Shown: positions 1-9,370 of the stretch, one piece after another
Position numbering within the stretch: the stretch's first letter is position 1
Layout: each line of letters starts with the position of its first letter
From: Yersinia intermedia
GTDB lineage: Bacteria > Pseudomonadota > Gammaproteobacteria > Enterobacterales > Enterobacteriaceae
Direction of reading: 5' to 3'
DNA: 64,000 nt
Assembly (NCBI RefSeq): GCF_900635455.1
Contig: NZ_LR134116.1
Span: forward strand, 4,464,001-4,528,000
Translations under genes and position numbers: made by a program
The notes under the pieces: generated by a model
Seen by the model: the letters and a program-made list of their open reading frames with translations, nothing else
Told to the model about the DNA's origin: nothing
Database searches by the model: none

Positions 1-437
1 GTAGCCACGATGTGGTTACGTTGAGCGATGAAATTGAGCATGTGAATGCTTATCTGGAAATAGAAAAGGCACGTTTTGCTGACCGCCTCTCTGTTGAAAT
101 CTTATTACCTGATGAACTGATGGACGCGCGTTTACCGGCATTTTCCCTGCAACCTGTGGTCGAAAACGCCATCAAACACGGCATATCACAAATGTTCAGC
201 AACGGGTGCATCACCTTGCACGGTAAGCTAGAGGGCAATACGTTGATACTGGAAGTGGAAGACAATGCTGGCTTGTATCAGCCGCAACCCAACGGCGATG
301 GTCTAGGGATGAATTTGGTCGATCGGCGAATTAAAGTCCGCTATGGCAACGAATATGGCGTGACCGTCCTAAGTGAAGCAGATAAATTCACCCGCATTAC
401 ACTGAAATTACCCTTTATCACGGCAAGTGAGGCTTAA
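1..437 (+). CDS. LytS/YehU-type sensor histidine kinase, C-terminal part
   Basis: The open frame runs in from the left edge without a start, so only the C-terminal ~145 residues are present. It contains the end of a His_kinase domain (the stretch DEIEHVNAYLEIEKARF is typical of LytS/YehU proteins) and an HATPase_c domain with the N-box LQPVVENAIKHG and the G-box DGLGMNLVDRRI. These kinases are membrane receptors that phosphorylate a LytTR-type response regulator. No response regulator follows: the next gene, budR, converges 8 bp away. It resembles BtsS (YehU) of Escherichia coli, but the sensor part lies outside the window, so no symbol is given. Family is sure, identity is not. Confidence 0.85.
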   Translation, partial: SHDVVTLSDEIEHVNAYLEIEKARFADRLSVEILLPDELMDARLPAFSLQPVVENAIKHGISQMFSNGCITLHGKLEGNTLILEVEDNAGLYQPQPNGDGLGMNLVDRRIKVRYGNEYGVTVLSEADKFTRITLKLPFITASEA

Positions 438-444
438 CACAGGT

Positions 445-1335
445 TTATTGTTGGCCCTCGGCGGCGATGATGCTCACCATATTCAGTACCGCAGCAGAGC
501 GCTCATGCCGCCGCCATGCCAGAGTAATTTTGGTTTTTAACAGACTATCGTCAATCTCATGATAAGTGACATTATTCGCCTGAATGGTTGTCAGTGAACG
601 AGGTACGATAGTAAAACCAAATCCCGCTGACACCATCCCTATTGCGGACACCAACTGGGGGGATTGTTGCCCCAGTTCCGGCTTAAATCCGGCACGATAA
701 CAAGCGCTAATAATGGTATCAAACAATCCTGGGGCCACTTCCCGTGGGAAAGTAATCAACTTTTCATGCTGTATCGCTTGCAGATTGATTTGTGGGCAGC
801 GATGCAACTGATGGTTATGCGGTAACACCAGCAACATATCCTCCTCCACCAGCACCTTGCAGGTAAATTCATTACTGGCATCACATGGCTGACGAATAAA
901 TGCCACGTCGATGCGATCGTTATGCAAATCATTCATTAATACCGGCATCGTCTCTTCGCTGGGGGACAAGATCACCTCAGGATATTTATCCCGATAGGCA
1001 TGGAGTAGGCGCAATACCAAGGGCTGGAAGGCGGTCGAACTGGCAAAACCTACCCGCAACTTACCTGTCTCCCCCCGTGCGATACTTTTAGCCCGCGCTA
1101 TCGCTTCATCCGTAAGCGTCAATATATGACAGGCATCCACATAGAATGCTTTCCCCGCATCGGTCAGTTCAACACCGCGAGCCAACCGGCGTAACAGTGG
1201 TGTCCCTATCTCCCGCTCTAGCTTTTGAATTTGCTGACTTAGTGGTGGCTGGGAGATACCCAGTGTTTCTGCCGCCCGAGTGAAGTGGCGGGCTGAAGCG
1301 ACAGCGGCAAAGTAGCGTAAATAACGTAGTTCCAT
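445..1335 (-). CDS. budR: LysR-type regulator of the butanediol operon, BudR/AlsR-like
   Basis: This 296-residue protein has an N-terminal LysR helix-turn-helix (start MELRYLRYFAAVA, recognition region GISQPPLSQQIQKLE, about residues 1-60) and a periplasmic-binding-like effector domain. It is transcribed divergently from budA with 114 bp between the start codons, which is the classic layout of BudR/AlsR with the acetoin genes. The family activates acetolactate synthase and decarboxylase when acetate accumulates in late, acidifying growth. The MELRYLRYF start is canonical for the family although no strong Shine-Dalgarno lies ahead of it. The name rests on sequence style plus context. Confidence 0.87.
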   Translation of the reverse strand: MELRYLRYFAAVASARHFTRAAETLGISQPPLSQQIQKLEREIGTPLLRRLARGVELTDAGKAFYVDACHILTLTDEAIARAKSIARGETGKLRVGFASSTAFQPLVLRLLHAYRDKYPEVILSPSEETMPVLMNDLHNDRIDVAFIRQPCDASNEFTCKVLVEEDMLLVLPHNHQLHRCPQINLQAIQHEKLITFPREVAPGLFDTIISACYRAGFKPELGQQSPQLVSAIGMVSAGFGFTIVPRSLTTIQANNVTYHEIDDSLLKTKITLAWRRHERSAAVLNMVSIIAAEGQQ

Positions 1336-1449
1336 ATATTTTTGATATCAAAAAAGTGAGATTCCTATATTGGTACTTATGTACTTTCAGCGTCAACCTT
1401 ATAACTAAATATAAATATAATTTATGTTATAGGTGAGCTGGAGCAGGAT
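1336..1449. promoter_or_regulatory. budR/budA divergent promoter region
   Basis: This is the 114 bp between the budR and budA start codons. A perfect 16-bp palindrome, TTTTTGATATCAAAAA, lies at 1339-1354, four bases upstream of the budR start codon, where a bound protein would block budR expression. The rest is AT-rich. The palindrome is seen directly; binding by BudR or another regulator is inference. The half-sites resemble FNR half-sites (TTGAT/ATCAA), but there is no 4-bp spacer, so an FNR site is unlikely. Confidence 0.5.
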
Positions 1450-2235
1450 ATGACTAAATCAATAACATCGCATTGTTCATGTACTCAAGAGGTTGTAAAA
1501 AGTTTTATTGCCTATCGAGAAAAGCATTCTGAGTGTGTCATTTATCAAACATCTCTAATGAGCGCGCTAATTAGCGGCGTTTACGAAGGCCAAATCACCA
1601 TGGCAGAGTTACTGAAGCACGGTGATTTTGGATTAGGAACATTTAACAATCTTGATGGTGAACTGGTCGCATTAAACAGTAAAATTTATCAATTACGATC
1701 CGATGGCAGTGCTCGCTCAGCACAGTCAGAACAGAAGACACCTTTCGCAGTAATGACATTTTTTCAGCCCACTGAAAAGCGCACTTTCAAGCAGAAAATA
1801 AGCAGAGAACAGATCCATAACGTGATTGATGACATCACCACCACAGATAATCTGTTTTGTGCTCTGCGTATTGATGGCACGTTCAGCCATGTTGAAACCC
1901 GCACCGTCCCCTGCCAGCAGCGCCCCTATAAACCCATGCTTGAAGCTATCGCGGAGCAACCCACGTTTGATTTCACCCATCAAAATGGCGTGATTATTGG
2001 TTTTCGCTGCCCGAACTATACCCAAGGTATAAACGTTGCCGGCTACCACGAACATTTTATTACTGACACCCGCAATGGCGGCGGCCATGTGCTCGATTAC
2101 CAATTGGAAAATGGCGTTCTGACTTTCGGCACCGTAGCCAAACTGGTTATCGACCTGCCGCAGGAATCCGATTTTCTCCGGGCCAATCTCTCACCTCAAA
2201 ATCTTAATAACGCGATCCGCGCGGTAGAGAGTTAA
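1450..2235 (+). CDS. budA: alpha-acetolactate decarboxylase
   Basis: BudA converts acetolactate to acetoin, the second step of the butanediol pathway in the cytoplasm. The 261-residue product matches the usual length. It carries the metal-binding histidine region GYHEHFITDTRNGGGHV (about residues 198-214), whose two HxH/H ligands bind zinc, and the family segment TQGINVAGYHEHF. It is first in a two-gene operon with budB (56 bp gap) and divergent from budR. No butanediol dehydrogenase (budC) follows, so reduction of acetoin must be encoded elsewhere. Confidence 0.95.
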   Translation: MTKSITSHCSCTQEVVKSFIAYREKHSECVIYQTSLMSALISGVYEGQITMAELLKHGDFGLGTFNNLDGELVALNSKIYQLRSDGSARSAQSEQKTPFAVMTFFQPTEKRTFKQKISREQIHNVIDDITTTDNLFCALRIDGTFSHVETRTVPCQQRPYKPMLEAIAEQPTFDFTHQNGVIIGFRCPNYTQGINVAGYHEHFITDTRNGGGHVLDYQLENGVLTFGTVAKLVIDLPQESDFLRANLSPQNLNNAIRAVES

Positions 2236-2291
2236 CCGGCCGTAAGACATCAATTAATAGCGGCTAAATCAACCATAGAGGACAACACATC

Positions 2292-3971
2292 ATGACCAAT
2301 GAAACGCATATTCAGACTTGGCAGTGCGGGGCTGATCTGGTGGTTAATCATTTAGAGCAGCAAGGCGTAAAACAGGTGTTCGGTATTCCTGGCGCTAAAA
2401 TTGATCGGGTCTTTAATTCACTGGAAGATTCCAGCATTCAAACGATTGTGGTGCGCCACGAAGCGAATGCAGCTTTTATGGCTGCGGCCATCGGCCGGTT
2501 AACAGGTAAAGCAGGCGTGGCATTGGTAACCTCAGGGCCGGGTTGCGCCAACTTAGTCACCGGGCTGGCAACAGCAACCTCTGAAGGAGATCCGGTAGTG
2601 GCACTGGGCGGCGCGGTAAAGCGAGCCGATAGCCTGAAAATAACTCACCAGAGTATGGATACTGTGAGTATTTTTCGCCCGATAACTAAGTTTAGTGCGG
2701 AGGTGACGGCCTCTGCGGCGCTGTCAGAAGTACTGGGTAATGCTTTTAGAACCGCTGAGTTTGGTCGTCCGGGCGCGGCCTTTGTTAGCCTGCCGCAAGA
2801 TATTCTCAACAAACCTGTGACCAGCCAGGCGCTGATTCATCAACCATGTCCACACAATGGCGGTGCACCTTTGGATGAGATTACTGCCGTGGCTAAGTTG
2901 ATTAACAACGCTAAAAATCCAATTTTGCTCCTTGGATTGATGGCCAGTCAGCCTGCAAACGCTCAAGCCATTCGGCGTTTACTTCACCATAGCAAAATAC
3001 CGGTCACCAGCACCTATCAAGCCGCTGGTGTGGTTGATCAGGCGCACTTTGATCATTTTGCCGGGCGGGTGGGCTTGTTTAATAATCAAGCTGGCGACAA
3101 GTTACTACAACAAGCCGATGTGATTATCACCATCGGTTATAGCCCTGTGGAATATGACCCAGCGCTATGGAACAACGGCCAGGCAACACTGATACATCTG
3201 GATATTTTACCTGCCGAAATAGATGCAGCCTATCAACCGGAAAAAGAGTTATTGGGCGATATTGCCGCTACCGTAGATGCATTAGCCCCCCGGATACATG
3301 GCCCGTTAATATTAACATTGGCAACACAGGCGGTACTGGAAGAGCGCTGCCGCCAACGACGAGACTTGGCCCGCCGGGCTGACCATATGAGTGGTTTCGC
3401 TATTCATCCGCTGCGTTTAGTCCGGGCAATGCAGGATATTGTTAATAGTGACGTGACCCTGTGTGTCGATATGGGGAGCTTTCACATCTGGATTGCCCGT
3501 TATCTTTACAGCTTCCGCACCCGTCAAATTTTGATGTCAAACGGTCAACAGACTATGGGTGTTGCACTGCCATGGGCCATTGCCGCCGCACTGGTGAACC
3601 CACATCAAAAGGTCGTATCCGTATCAGGTGACGGGGGATTTATGCAATCAAGTATGGAGCTAGAAACTGCGGTGCGCCTGAAAAGCAATTTACTGCATAT
3701 TATTTGGGTCGATAACGGTTACAACATGGTGGAAATACAGCAGCAGAAAAAATACCATCGGCCATCGGGGGTTAACTTTGGCCCGATTGATTTCAAAATG
3801 TACGCCGAATCCTTTGGCGCGAAAGGTTTTGCCGTAGAGTCTGCCGACGAATTATCCCATAAATTGCACCAAGCTATGGATGTATCAGGCCCGGCAGTCA
3901 TTGCCATCCCAGTGGATTATTCAGATAACTATCGTTTAATGGAAGAGCTGAATATCAGCCAATTGCTGTAG
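2292..3971 (+). CDS. budB: catabolic acetolactate synthase
   Basis: BudB condenses two pyruvates to acetolactate using thiamine diphosphate. The 559-residue protein has the three domains of the family: N-terminal pyrimidine-binding domain with the catalytic glutamate in [13 protein letters not shown], a central domain, and a C-terminal domain with the ThDP motif around [18 protein letters not shown] and DNGYNMVE. The catabolic form lacks a regulatory subunit gene, and none is nearby. It follows budA and precedes a shared terminator. The FAD-type anabolic enzymes IlvB/IlvI are the alternative, but the bud context argues against them. Confidence 0.95.
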   Translation: MTNETHIQTWQCGADLVVNHLEQQGVKQVFGIPGAKIDRVFNSLEDSSIQTIVVRHEANAAFMAAAIGRLTGKAGVALVTSGPGCANLVTGLATATSEGDPVVALGGAVKRADSLKITHQSMDTVSIFRPITKFSAEVTASAALSEVLGNAFRTAEFGRPGAAFVSLPQDILNKPVTSQALIHQPCPHNGGAPLDEITAVAKLINNAKNPILLLGLMASQPANAQAIRRLLHHSKIPVTSTYQAAGVVDQAHFDHFAGRVGLFNNQAGDKLLQQADVIITIGYSPVEYDPALWNNGQATLIHLDILPAEIDAAYQPEKELLGDIAATVDALAPRIHGPLILTLATQAVLEERCRQRRDLARRADHMSGFAIHPLRLVRAMQDIVNSDVTLCVDMGSFHIWIARYLYSFRTRQILMSNGQQTMGVALPWAIAAALVNPHQKVVSVSGDGGFMQSSMELETAVRLKSNLLHIIWVDNGYNMVEIQQQKKYHRPSGVNFGPIDFKMYAESFGAKGFAVESADELSHKLHQAMDVSGPAVIAIPVDYSDNYRLMEELNISQLL

Positions 3972-4040
3972 TGCGGATGGCCGTACTGGGTGACTGGTGC
4001 ATCAAGAGATACAAAAGAGCTGTGTTAATCATATAAAAAA

Positions 4041-4070
4041 CCCTGACCATAAGATCAGGGCTTTATCGTT
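4041..4070. terminator. bidirectional terminator between budB and asd
   Basis: A CCCTGA/TCAGGG hairpin (4041-4046 and 4055-4060, loop of 8) is followed by CTTTAT on the plus strand and by a TTTTTT run (plus-strand AAAAAA at 4035-4040) on the minus strand. It can end budAB from the left and asd from the right. Confidence 0.75.
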
Positions 4071-4088
4071 ATTACTCTTAATAACCAA

Positions 4089-5192
4089 TCACATCAAGAT
4101 GCGCAGCATACGGCGCAATGGCTCTGCCGCACCCCATAACAATTGGTCACCCACAGTAAAGGCGGAGAGATACTCCGGCCCCATATTCAATTTACGCAGG
4201 CGGCCAACAGGGGTATTCAATGTACCGGTTACCGCAGCCGGCGTCAGTTCTCGCATACTCAGCTCGCGGTCGTTCGGGATAACACGAACCCAGTCATTGT
4301 GCATTGCCAACATTTGCTCAATTTCTGGCAATGGCACGTCTTTTTTCAGTTTCAGCGTAAAGGCTTGGCTATGGCAACGCAGCGCACCAATGCGCACGCA
4401 CAAACCATCGACTGGAATGACGCTGTTAGTATTCAGAATTTTGTTAGTTTCAGCCTGGCCTTTCCACTCTTCGCGGCTTTGACCATTATCCAGTTGTTTG
4501 TCGATCCACGGGATCAGGCTACCCGCCAGCGGTACGCCAAAGTTATCGGTCGGCAAGGTACCACTGCGGGTTGCCGCAGTGACCTTACGTTCAATATCCA
4601 AAATGGCAGAGGCCGGGTCTTGCAACTCTTTAGCTACGCCAGCATGTAGCATACCCATCTGAGTCAGCAACTCACGCATATGGCGCGCGCCACCACCGGA
4701 TGCTGCCTGATAAGTGGCAACTGATGCCCACTCAACCAAGTTATTAGCAAACAAACCACCCAAAGACATCAGCATCAGGCTAACGGTACAGTTACCCCCC
4801 GCAAAGGTCTTGATACCTTTATCCAAACCCTGTTGAATGACACTATGGTTCACCGGATCCAGAATAATAATTGTGTCATCTTGCATACGCAGAGAAGAAG
4901 CTGCGTCAATCCAATAGCCTTTCCAGCCGATTTCTCGCAGCTTTGGATAAACTTCGTTGGTATAATCTCCCCCCTGGCAGGTGATAATGATATCCAATGC
5001 ACTCAGCGCATCAATATCATAAGCATCTTGCAACGTTCCTTGCTGGCCGGTAAATGTCGGCGCGGCCTGGCCGTGTTGCGAGGTGGAGAAAAAGACCGGA
5101 TGGATGCCGTCAAAGTCGCGTTCTTCAATCATGCGTTGCATGAGCACTGAGCCGACCATACCGCGCCAGCCGATAAAACCAACATTTTTCAT
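4089..5192 (-). CDS. asd: aspartate-semialdehyde dehydrogenase
   Basis: Asd reduces aspartyl phosphate to aspartate semialdehyde with NADPH, the branch point to lysine, diaminopimelate, methionine and threonine. With the start at 5192 the protein has 367 residues, exactly the enterobacterial length. The nucleotide-binding [11 protein letters not shown] motif starts at residue 5, and the catalytic cysteine falls at position 135 in AGGNCTVS. A longer open frame extends 44 codons upstream, but the Shine-Dalgarno AGGACAG sits just ahead of 5192. It is a monocistronic essential gene ending at the shared terminator with budB. Confidence 0.97.
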   Translation of the reverse strand: MKNVGFIGWRGMVGSVLMQRMIEERDFDGIHPVFFSTSQHGQAAPTFTGQQGTLQDAYDIDALSALDIIITCQGGDYTNEVYPKLREIGWKGYWIDAASSLRMQDDTIIILDPVNHSVIQQGLDKGIKTFAGGNCTVSLMLMSLGGLFANNLVEWASVATYQAASGGGARHMRELLTQMGMLHAGVAKELQDPASAILDIERKVTAATRSGTLPTDNFGVPLAGSLIPWIDKQLDNGQSREEWKGQAETNKILNTNSVIPVDGLCVRIGALRCHSQAFTLKLKKDVPLPEIEQMLAMHNDWVRVIPNDRELSMRELTPAAVTGTLNTPVGRLRKLNMGPEYLSAFTVGDQLLWGAAEPLRRMLRILM

Positions 5193-5414
5193 GTTTACTG
5201 TCCTGCCTTGGAAGGTGACACCGATTAATGGATGCCTGTCTTGTATAACTGCGCACTGTAAGGGTACGGCAGACTGACTAAGATAGGCCTGATACCACCT
5301 TACAAAATATGGACAAAGTGGCAAGTTAATTTATTCGATACCAGAATGATTCAAAGCAATCTTCCTAATATGTGGCTTTGATTGGCGGGAAACGCCAGTC
5401 TCCTAGAGGTAATA

Positions 5415-6008
5415 ATGACTGAGATGATTGCGGCAACAGTGTTGCTGTTTTTGATTATGGACCCGCTGGGAAACCTGCCGATTTTTATGTCGGTACTCAA
5501 ACATCTGGAACCTAAGCGGCGGCGAGTCGTATTGATTCGCGAATTGCTAATTGCACTGATATTAATGCTGATTTTCCTGTTCGCTGGCGAGAAGATTTTG
5601 GCGTTCCTAAATCTGCGAACTGAAACGGTGTCGATATCGGGTGGTATTATTCTGTTTTTAATCGCAATTAAGATGATTTTCCCCACCCCAGAAAGTAACG
5701 TTACCGGGTTATCGGCTGGGGAAGAGCCATTCTTAGTACCACTGGCCATTCCCTTAGTGGCAGGCCCATCGATTCTGGCAACGCTAATGCTACTGTCGCA
5801 TCAATATCCTAATCAAATTAGCCATTTAGTGTTGGCGTTGATGATTGCGTGGGGGTTGTCTGCGGCGATTTTGCTGATGTCGAATCTGTTTCTGCGCCTG
5901 CTGGGCAATAAAGGTGTCAGTGCGCTGGAACGGCTGATGGGGTTAATTTTGGTGATGCTATCTACACAGATGTTTTTAGATGGTGTACGGGCATACTTGA
6001 CCAAATAA
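5415..6008 (+). CDS. yhgN: MarC-family inner membrane protein YhgN
   Basis: This 197-residue polytopic protein has about six hydrophobic helices, with the MarC-family features MDPLGNLPIFMSVLK near the N-terminus and LAIPLVAGPSILATLM in the middle. The length equals E. coli YhgN when the ATG at 5415 is used; that start has AGAGGT at 5405-5410, while the longer frame from 5382 has no ribosome site. MarC proteins were once linked to antibiotic resistance, but their transport function is not established. It lies divergent from asd, as in other enterobacteria. Confidence 0.93.
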   Translation: MTEMIAATVLLFLIMDPLGNLPIFMSVLKHLEPKRRRVVLIRELLIALILMLIFLFAGEKILAFLNLRTETVSISGGIILFLIAIKMIFPTPESNVTGLSAGEEPFLVPLAIPLVAGPSILATLMLLSHQYPNQISHLVLALMIAWGLSAAILLMSNLFLRLLGNKGVSALERLMGLILVMLSTQMFLDGVRAYLTK

Positions 6009-6029
6009 GGTTGGCCTCAGTTGCGCAAT

Positions 6030-6052
6030 CCAAGAGGGGCGCGCCCTCTTGG
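6030..6052. terminator. hairpin between convergent yhgN and gntK
   Basis: A perfect 9-bp stem CCAAGAGGG/CCCTCTTGG with a 5-base loop lies between the two converging genes, 22 bp after yhgN and 14 bp after gntK. There is no long T-run on either side, so it may also act as a 3' stabilising structure. Confidence 0.6.
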
Positions 6053-6065
6053 GTATAAAATCACT

Positions 6066-6578
6066 TTAGCTACGGCTTTGCAGTGCTAATACACAGCGCT
6101 GCACTACGTTATCAATATCCGCATCAATATCGACACAGAGAACATCAGGTTCATCTGAGCCAGGTTCTTCCAGCGCGTCAAACTGGCTTTTTAGCAGATC
6201 GGTTGGCATAAAATGGCCAGAGCGGGCTTTTAGCCGTTCCATGATGACGTCAAAACTGCCTTTCAGATATAAAAATACCATCCCCGGATTACCGTCCCGC
6301 AGGCGATCACGGTAACGGCGCTTCAGCGCTGAGCAGACAATAATACCGGTTTCATTTTTATGATTCAGGCTGTAGGCGGCATCACTCAAGCGCTCCAGCC
6401 ACGGCATACGATCTTCATCATTCAGTGGATGCCCACTGCCCATTTTCTGAATATTGGCACGAGGATGCAGATCGTCACCATCAATAAATTTGGCATGGAT
6501 TTGGCGGGCTACAGCCTCTCCTACCGTGGTTTTGCCGCTACCCGATACACCCATCACGATAATGCTATGTCCTGCCAT
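6066..6578 (-). CDS. gntK: gluconokinase
   Basis: GntK phosphorylates gluconate to 6-phosphogluconate, feeding the Entner-Doudoroff and pentose phosphate routes. The 170-residue protein has a Walker A motif GVSGSGKT at residues 10-17 and the family segment DGDDLHPRANIQKMGSGHPL, followed by DRMPWL. Its length is close to E. coli GntK (175). The gene is divergent from gntT, with GntR operators directly upstream. The Shine-Dalgarno is weak. The thermosensitive paralogue IdnK is the alternative; operators and neighbours favour GntK. Confidence 0.95.
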   Translation of the reverse strand: MAGHSIIVMGVSGSGKTTVGEAVARQIHAKFIDGDDLHPRANIQKMGSGHPLNDEDRMPWLERLSDAAYSLNHKNETGIIVCSALKRRYRDRLRDGNPGMVFLYLKGSFDVIMERLKARSGHFMPTDLLKSQFDALEEPGSDEPDVLCVDIDADIDNVVQRCVLALQSRS

Positions 6579-6638
6579 AATGTTGATCTCTATCTCAGAA
6601 TGGGAATTTTACCGCTCTCTATGGTTCCGTATTTTACC

Positions 6639-6667
6639 ATGTTACCGGTATCATGATACCGGTAACA
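6639..6667. promoter_or_regulatory. double GntR operator in the gntK promoter
   Basis: Two overlapping GntR-type boxes are visible: ATGTTACCGGTATCAT at 6639-6654 and ATGATACCGGTAACAA at 6652-6667. Together they form a perfect 26-bp palindrome at 6641-6666. GntR of E. coli recognises ATGTTACC-type palindromes of this form. The site lies about 60-90 bp upstream of the gntK start codon, so it most likely covers the gntK promoter. Confidence 0.85.
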
Positions 6668-6675
6668 AAGAGAGA

Positions 6676-6691
6676 TGTGACTTTTATCACA
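6676..6691. promoter_or_regulatory. CRP-cAMP binding site beside the GntR operator
   Basis: TGTGACTTTTATCACA fits the CRP consensus TGTGA-N6-TCACA at all ten specified bases. It starts 9 bp past the GntR double operator in the 357-bp gntK/gntT intergenic region. Activation by CRP and repression by GntR of the gluconate genes is established in E. coli; here it could serve gntK, gntT or both. Confidence 0.85.
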
Positions 6692-6935
6692 AAGGATAGA
6701 ACATCGTATAGGACTCAATCGCGCAATCACTTTGGCTGAAAAGCCGAGTGTATATCCCAGCGTTTTCACGGTGCAGAAAGGCGGTGAACGTAAGCCGTCA
6801 ACACACTGGCAAGTTGCATGATGACGGGGATAAATAATAAAACTAAGGTCACCTTCCTATCCTACTGATAATAAAAAGAAGCTGACTATCAACCATAACT
6901 AAAAGCGATATACCCAAAATAGGTGGAGAAATGCT
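6692..6935. other. gntT leader and promoter region
   Basis: This is the remainder of the gntK/gntT intergenic stretch. I see no second GntR box like the palindrome at 6641-6666 and no RNA structure I recognise. A Shine-Dalgarno GTGGAG lies at 6922-6927, ahead of the gntT start codon. Confidence 0.4.
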
Positions 6936-8252
6936 ATGCCATTAGTCATTGTCGCGGTTGGCGTTGCCATGCTGCTGTTACTGATGATCCGTTTCAAACT
7001 TAACGGATTTATCTCGTTGATACTGGTCGCGCTGGCGGTAGGTATCATGCAAGGGATGCCAGTCGATAAAGTCGTCGGCTCAATCAAAGCTGGGGTTGGC
7101 GGAACGTTAGGCAGTCTGGCGCTGATTATGGGCTTTGGTGCCATGCTCGGTAAATTACTGGCTGATTGTGGTGGCGCGCAACGAATCGCTACCACGCTGA
7201 TTGATAAATTTGGCAAAAAACACATTCAGTGGGCGGTCGTGCTGACTGGTTTTACTGTTGGTTTTGCGCTGTTTTATGAAGTGGGCTTTGTACTGTTGCT
7301 GCCACTGGTGTTTAGTATCGCGGCATCAGCCCGTATCCCACTGCTGTATGTCGGTGTGCCGATGGCCGCAGCCTTGTCTGTAACCCACGGTTTCCTACCA
7401 CCTCACCCAGGCCCAACGGCTATTGCGACCATTTTCCACGCGGATATGGGTAAAACGCTGCTGTACGGGACTTTACTGGCAATTCCAACAGTTATTCTGG
7501 CCGGCCCGGTATTTGCGCGCTTCCTAAAAGGAATTGATAAACCAGTACCAGAAGGATTGTATAACCCGAAAACCTTCACCGATGAAGAAATGCCAAGCTT
7601 TGGTGTCAGTGTCTCTACAGCGCTGGTTCCAGTGATTTTGATGGCATTACGGGCGGTGGCAGAGATGATTTTGCCAAAAGGCCACCCAGTGCTCTCTTAT
7701 GCAGAGTTCTTCGGTGATCCGGTGATCGCCACCTTAATCGCTGTATTGATAGCAATTTTCACCTTTGGCTTAAACCGTGGCCGTTCAATGGAAGCGGTGA
7801 TGGATACGGTAACTGACTCCATTAAAATCATTGCGATGATGTTGTTGGTTATCGGCGGTGGCGGTGCTTTCAAACAGGTTTTAGTCGACAGTGGCGTTGA
7901 TCATTATATTGCCAATATGATGAATAGCAGCGGCTTATCACCAATTCTGATGGCATGGTCAATCGCAGCCGTACTGCGTATTGCGCTAGGTTCTGCGACC
8001 GTAGCGGCCATTACGGCTGGCGGTATTGTAGCGCCGCTCATTGCCACCACGGGAGCCAGCCCTGAATTAATGGTTATTGCCGTTGGTTCCGGTAGCGTGA
8101 TTTTCTCTCACGTCAACGACCCAGGCTTTTGGTTGTTCAAGGAGTACTTCAACCTGACCATTGTAGAAACCTTTAAGTCATGGTCAGTGCTGGAAACCAT
8201 TATTTCGGTCTGCGGCCTGGTCGGTTGCCTGTTATTAGCCATGGTGATATAG
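6936..8252 (+). CDS. gntT: high-affinity gluconate permease
   Basis: GntT is an inner-membrane gluconate:H+ symporter of the GntP family. The 438-residue length equals E. coli GntT, and the sequence is a near match along its length as recalled (for example GFTVGFALFYEVGFVLL, THGFLPPHPGP, and the C-terminal SHVNDPGFWLFKEYFNLT). About 12 hydrophobic segments are present. It is divergent from gntK and convergent with gntR. In E. coli gntT lies elsewhere and gntU occupies this locus, so the Yersinia gnt cluster differs in carrying the high-affinity type here. Confidence 0.93.
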   Translation: MPLVIVAVGVAMLLLLMIRFKLNGFISLILVALAVGIMQGMPVDKVVGSIKAGVGGTLGSLALIMGFGAMLGKLLADCGGAQRIATTLIDKFGKKHIQWAVVLTGFTVGFALFYEVGFVLLLPLVFSIAASARIPLLYVGVPMAAALSVTHGFLPPHPGPTAIATIFHADMGKTLLYGTLLAIPTVILAGPVFARFLKGIDKPVPEGLYNPKTFTDEEMPSFGVSVSTALVPVILMALRAVAEMILPKGHPVLSYAEFFGDPVIATLIAVLIAIFTFGLNRGRSMEAVMDTVTDSIKIIAMMLLVIGGGGAFKQVLVDSGVDHYIANMMNSSGLSPILMAWSIAAVLRIALGSATVAAITAGGIVAPLIATTGASPELMVIAVGSGSVIFSHVNDPGFWLFKEYFNLTIVETFKSWSVLETIISVCGLVGCLLLAMVI

Positions 8253-8291
8253 CATCTGGCAGCAATGGTTATTTAGCTAATCCATTGTAAT

Positions 8292-9287
8292 TTAAATACT
8301 GCCGCCGGGGAGGATGGTGAAACCGACATCAACCATCCTCGGCGCTACCGCCTCTCCGCGCAGTTTTGCTAGCAGACGCTCGGCACCAATTTGCCCCATT
8401 CTTTCACGCGGGGTAAGCACACTGGCCAGCTTCGGAACCATCGACTGGCCGATATCGTGACCATGGAAACCCGCTATTGCCATATCATGGGGGATAGATA
8501 ACCCCTGGCGCTGGCACTCAAACACGGCCCCAATTGCCAGGTCATCGTTGGTACAAAAAATACTGTCAATCAGTGGATAACTGGCTTGCGCCTCACGCAA
8601 CAACTCAGCACCAGCCGAATATGACGACGAACGGCTGGTCATCACACTCATCGGCACTAAACCGGACTCACGCATCGCCTGTTCATAACCTTGTTGCTTG
8701 ATGACTGTACGCTCATCTTGGCGAGCGCCGAAATAGACAACATGGCGATGGCCTTTGGCAATAATTTGCTGCGTCATCTGCCTTGCCGCTTCAAAGTTAT
8801 TAAAACCCACAGCCAAATCAATACACGGCGAAATACAATCCATCAGCTCAATAACTGGAATCCCCGCCACCTCAATCATTTTCAATGTACGGGCGGTATG
8901 GTGACGTTCGGAAAGGATCAGGCCGTCGATATTATAAGAGAGTAACGAGGTTAACCGCTGCTCCTCACGCTCTTTCTGATAGCCATAGTGTGCCAGCATG
9001 GTCTGATAACCATGCACATCCGTCACACTCTCAATGCCACGCAAAACCTCGGCAAAAACCTGATTGGTCAACGACGGCAGCAATACGCCGATGGCATGAC
9101 TGGTCGCGTTAGACAGGATATCGGGGGCGCGGTTGGGTATATAGCCCAGTTCGTCTAATGCCAGCGCGATTTTTTTCTGCAAAATCGCAGAAACTTGTTC
9201 TGGATTGCGCAAATAACGGCTGACGGTCATTTTGGTTACCCCAACCATATCGGCGACATCTTGGAGCACTGGCCTTTTTTTCTTCAT
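8292..9287 (-). CDS. gntR: gluconate operon repressor GntR (LacI family)
   Basis: GntR represses gluconate uptake and phosphorylation genes and is released by gluconate. The protein has an N-terminal LacI helix-turn-helix (VLQDVADMVGVTKMTVSRYL, about residues 7-26), the hinge region, and a periplasmic-binding-like core with CTNDDLAIG and the C-terminal LGFT-type end VGFTILPGGSI. Starting at the second in-frame ATG (9287, MKKKRPVL) gives 331 residues, the E. coli length. It converges on gntT 39 bp away. Its operators are seen at 6639-6667. Confidence 0.95.
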   Translation of the reverse strand: MKKKRPVLQDVADMVGVTKMTVSRYLRNPEQVSAILQKKIALALDELGYIPNRAPDILSNATSHAIGVLLPSLTNQVFAEVLRGIESVTDVHGYQTMLAHYGYQKEREEQRLTSLLSYNIDGLILSERHHTARTLKMIEVAGIPVIELMDCISPCIDLAVGFNNFEAARQMTQQIIAKGHRHVVYFGARQDERTVIKQQGYEQAMRESGLVPMSVMTSRSSSYSAGAELLREAQASYPLIDSIFCTNDDLAIGAVFECQRQGLSIPHDMAIAGFHGHDIGQSMVPKLASVLTPRERMGQIGAERLLAKLRGEAVAPRMVDVGFTILPGGSI

Positions 9288-9370
9288 TATCAATGAACTG
9301 AGGCTGGGGAAATGGGATACTATTCTAGCAAAGAAAAGGGTATGGCGCGATGCACATACCCTTTTTTACA

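Noticed and set aside
1339..1354. FNR site in the bud promoter
   Set aside because: FNR needs TTGAT-N4-ATCAA; here the halves are fused with no spacer.
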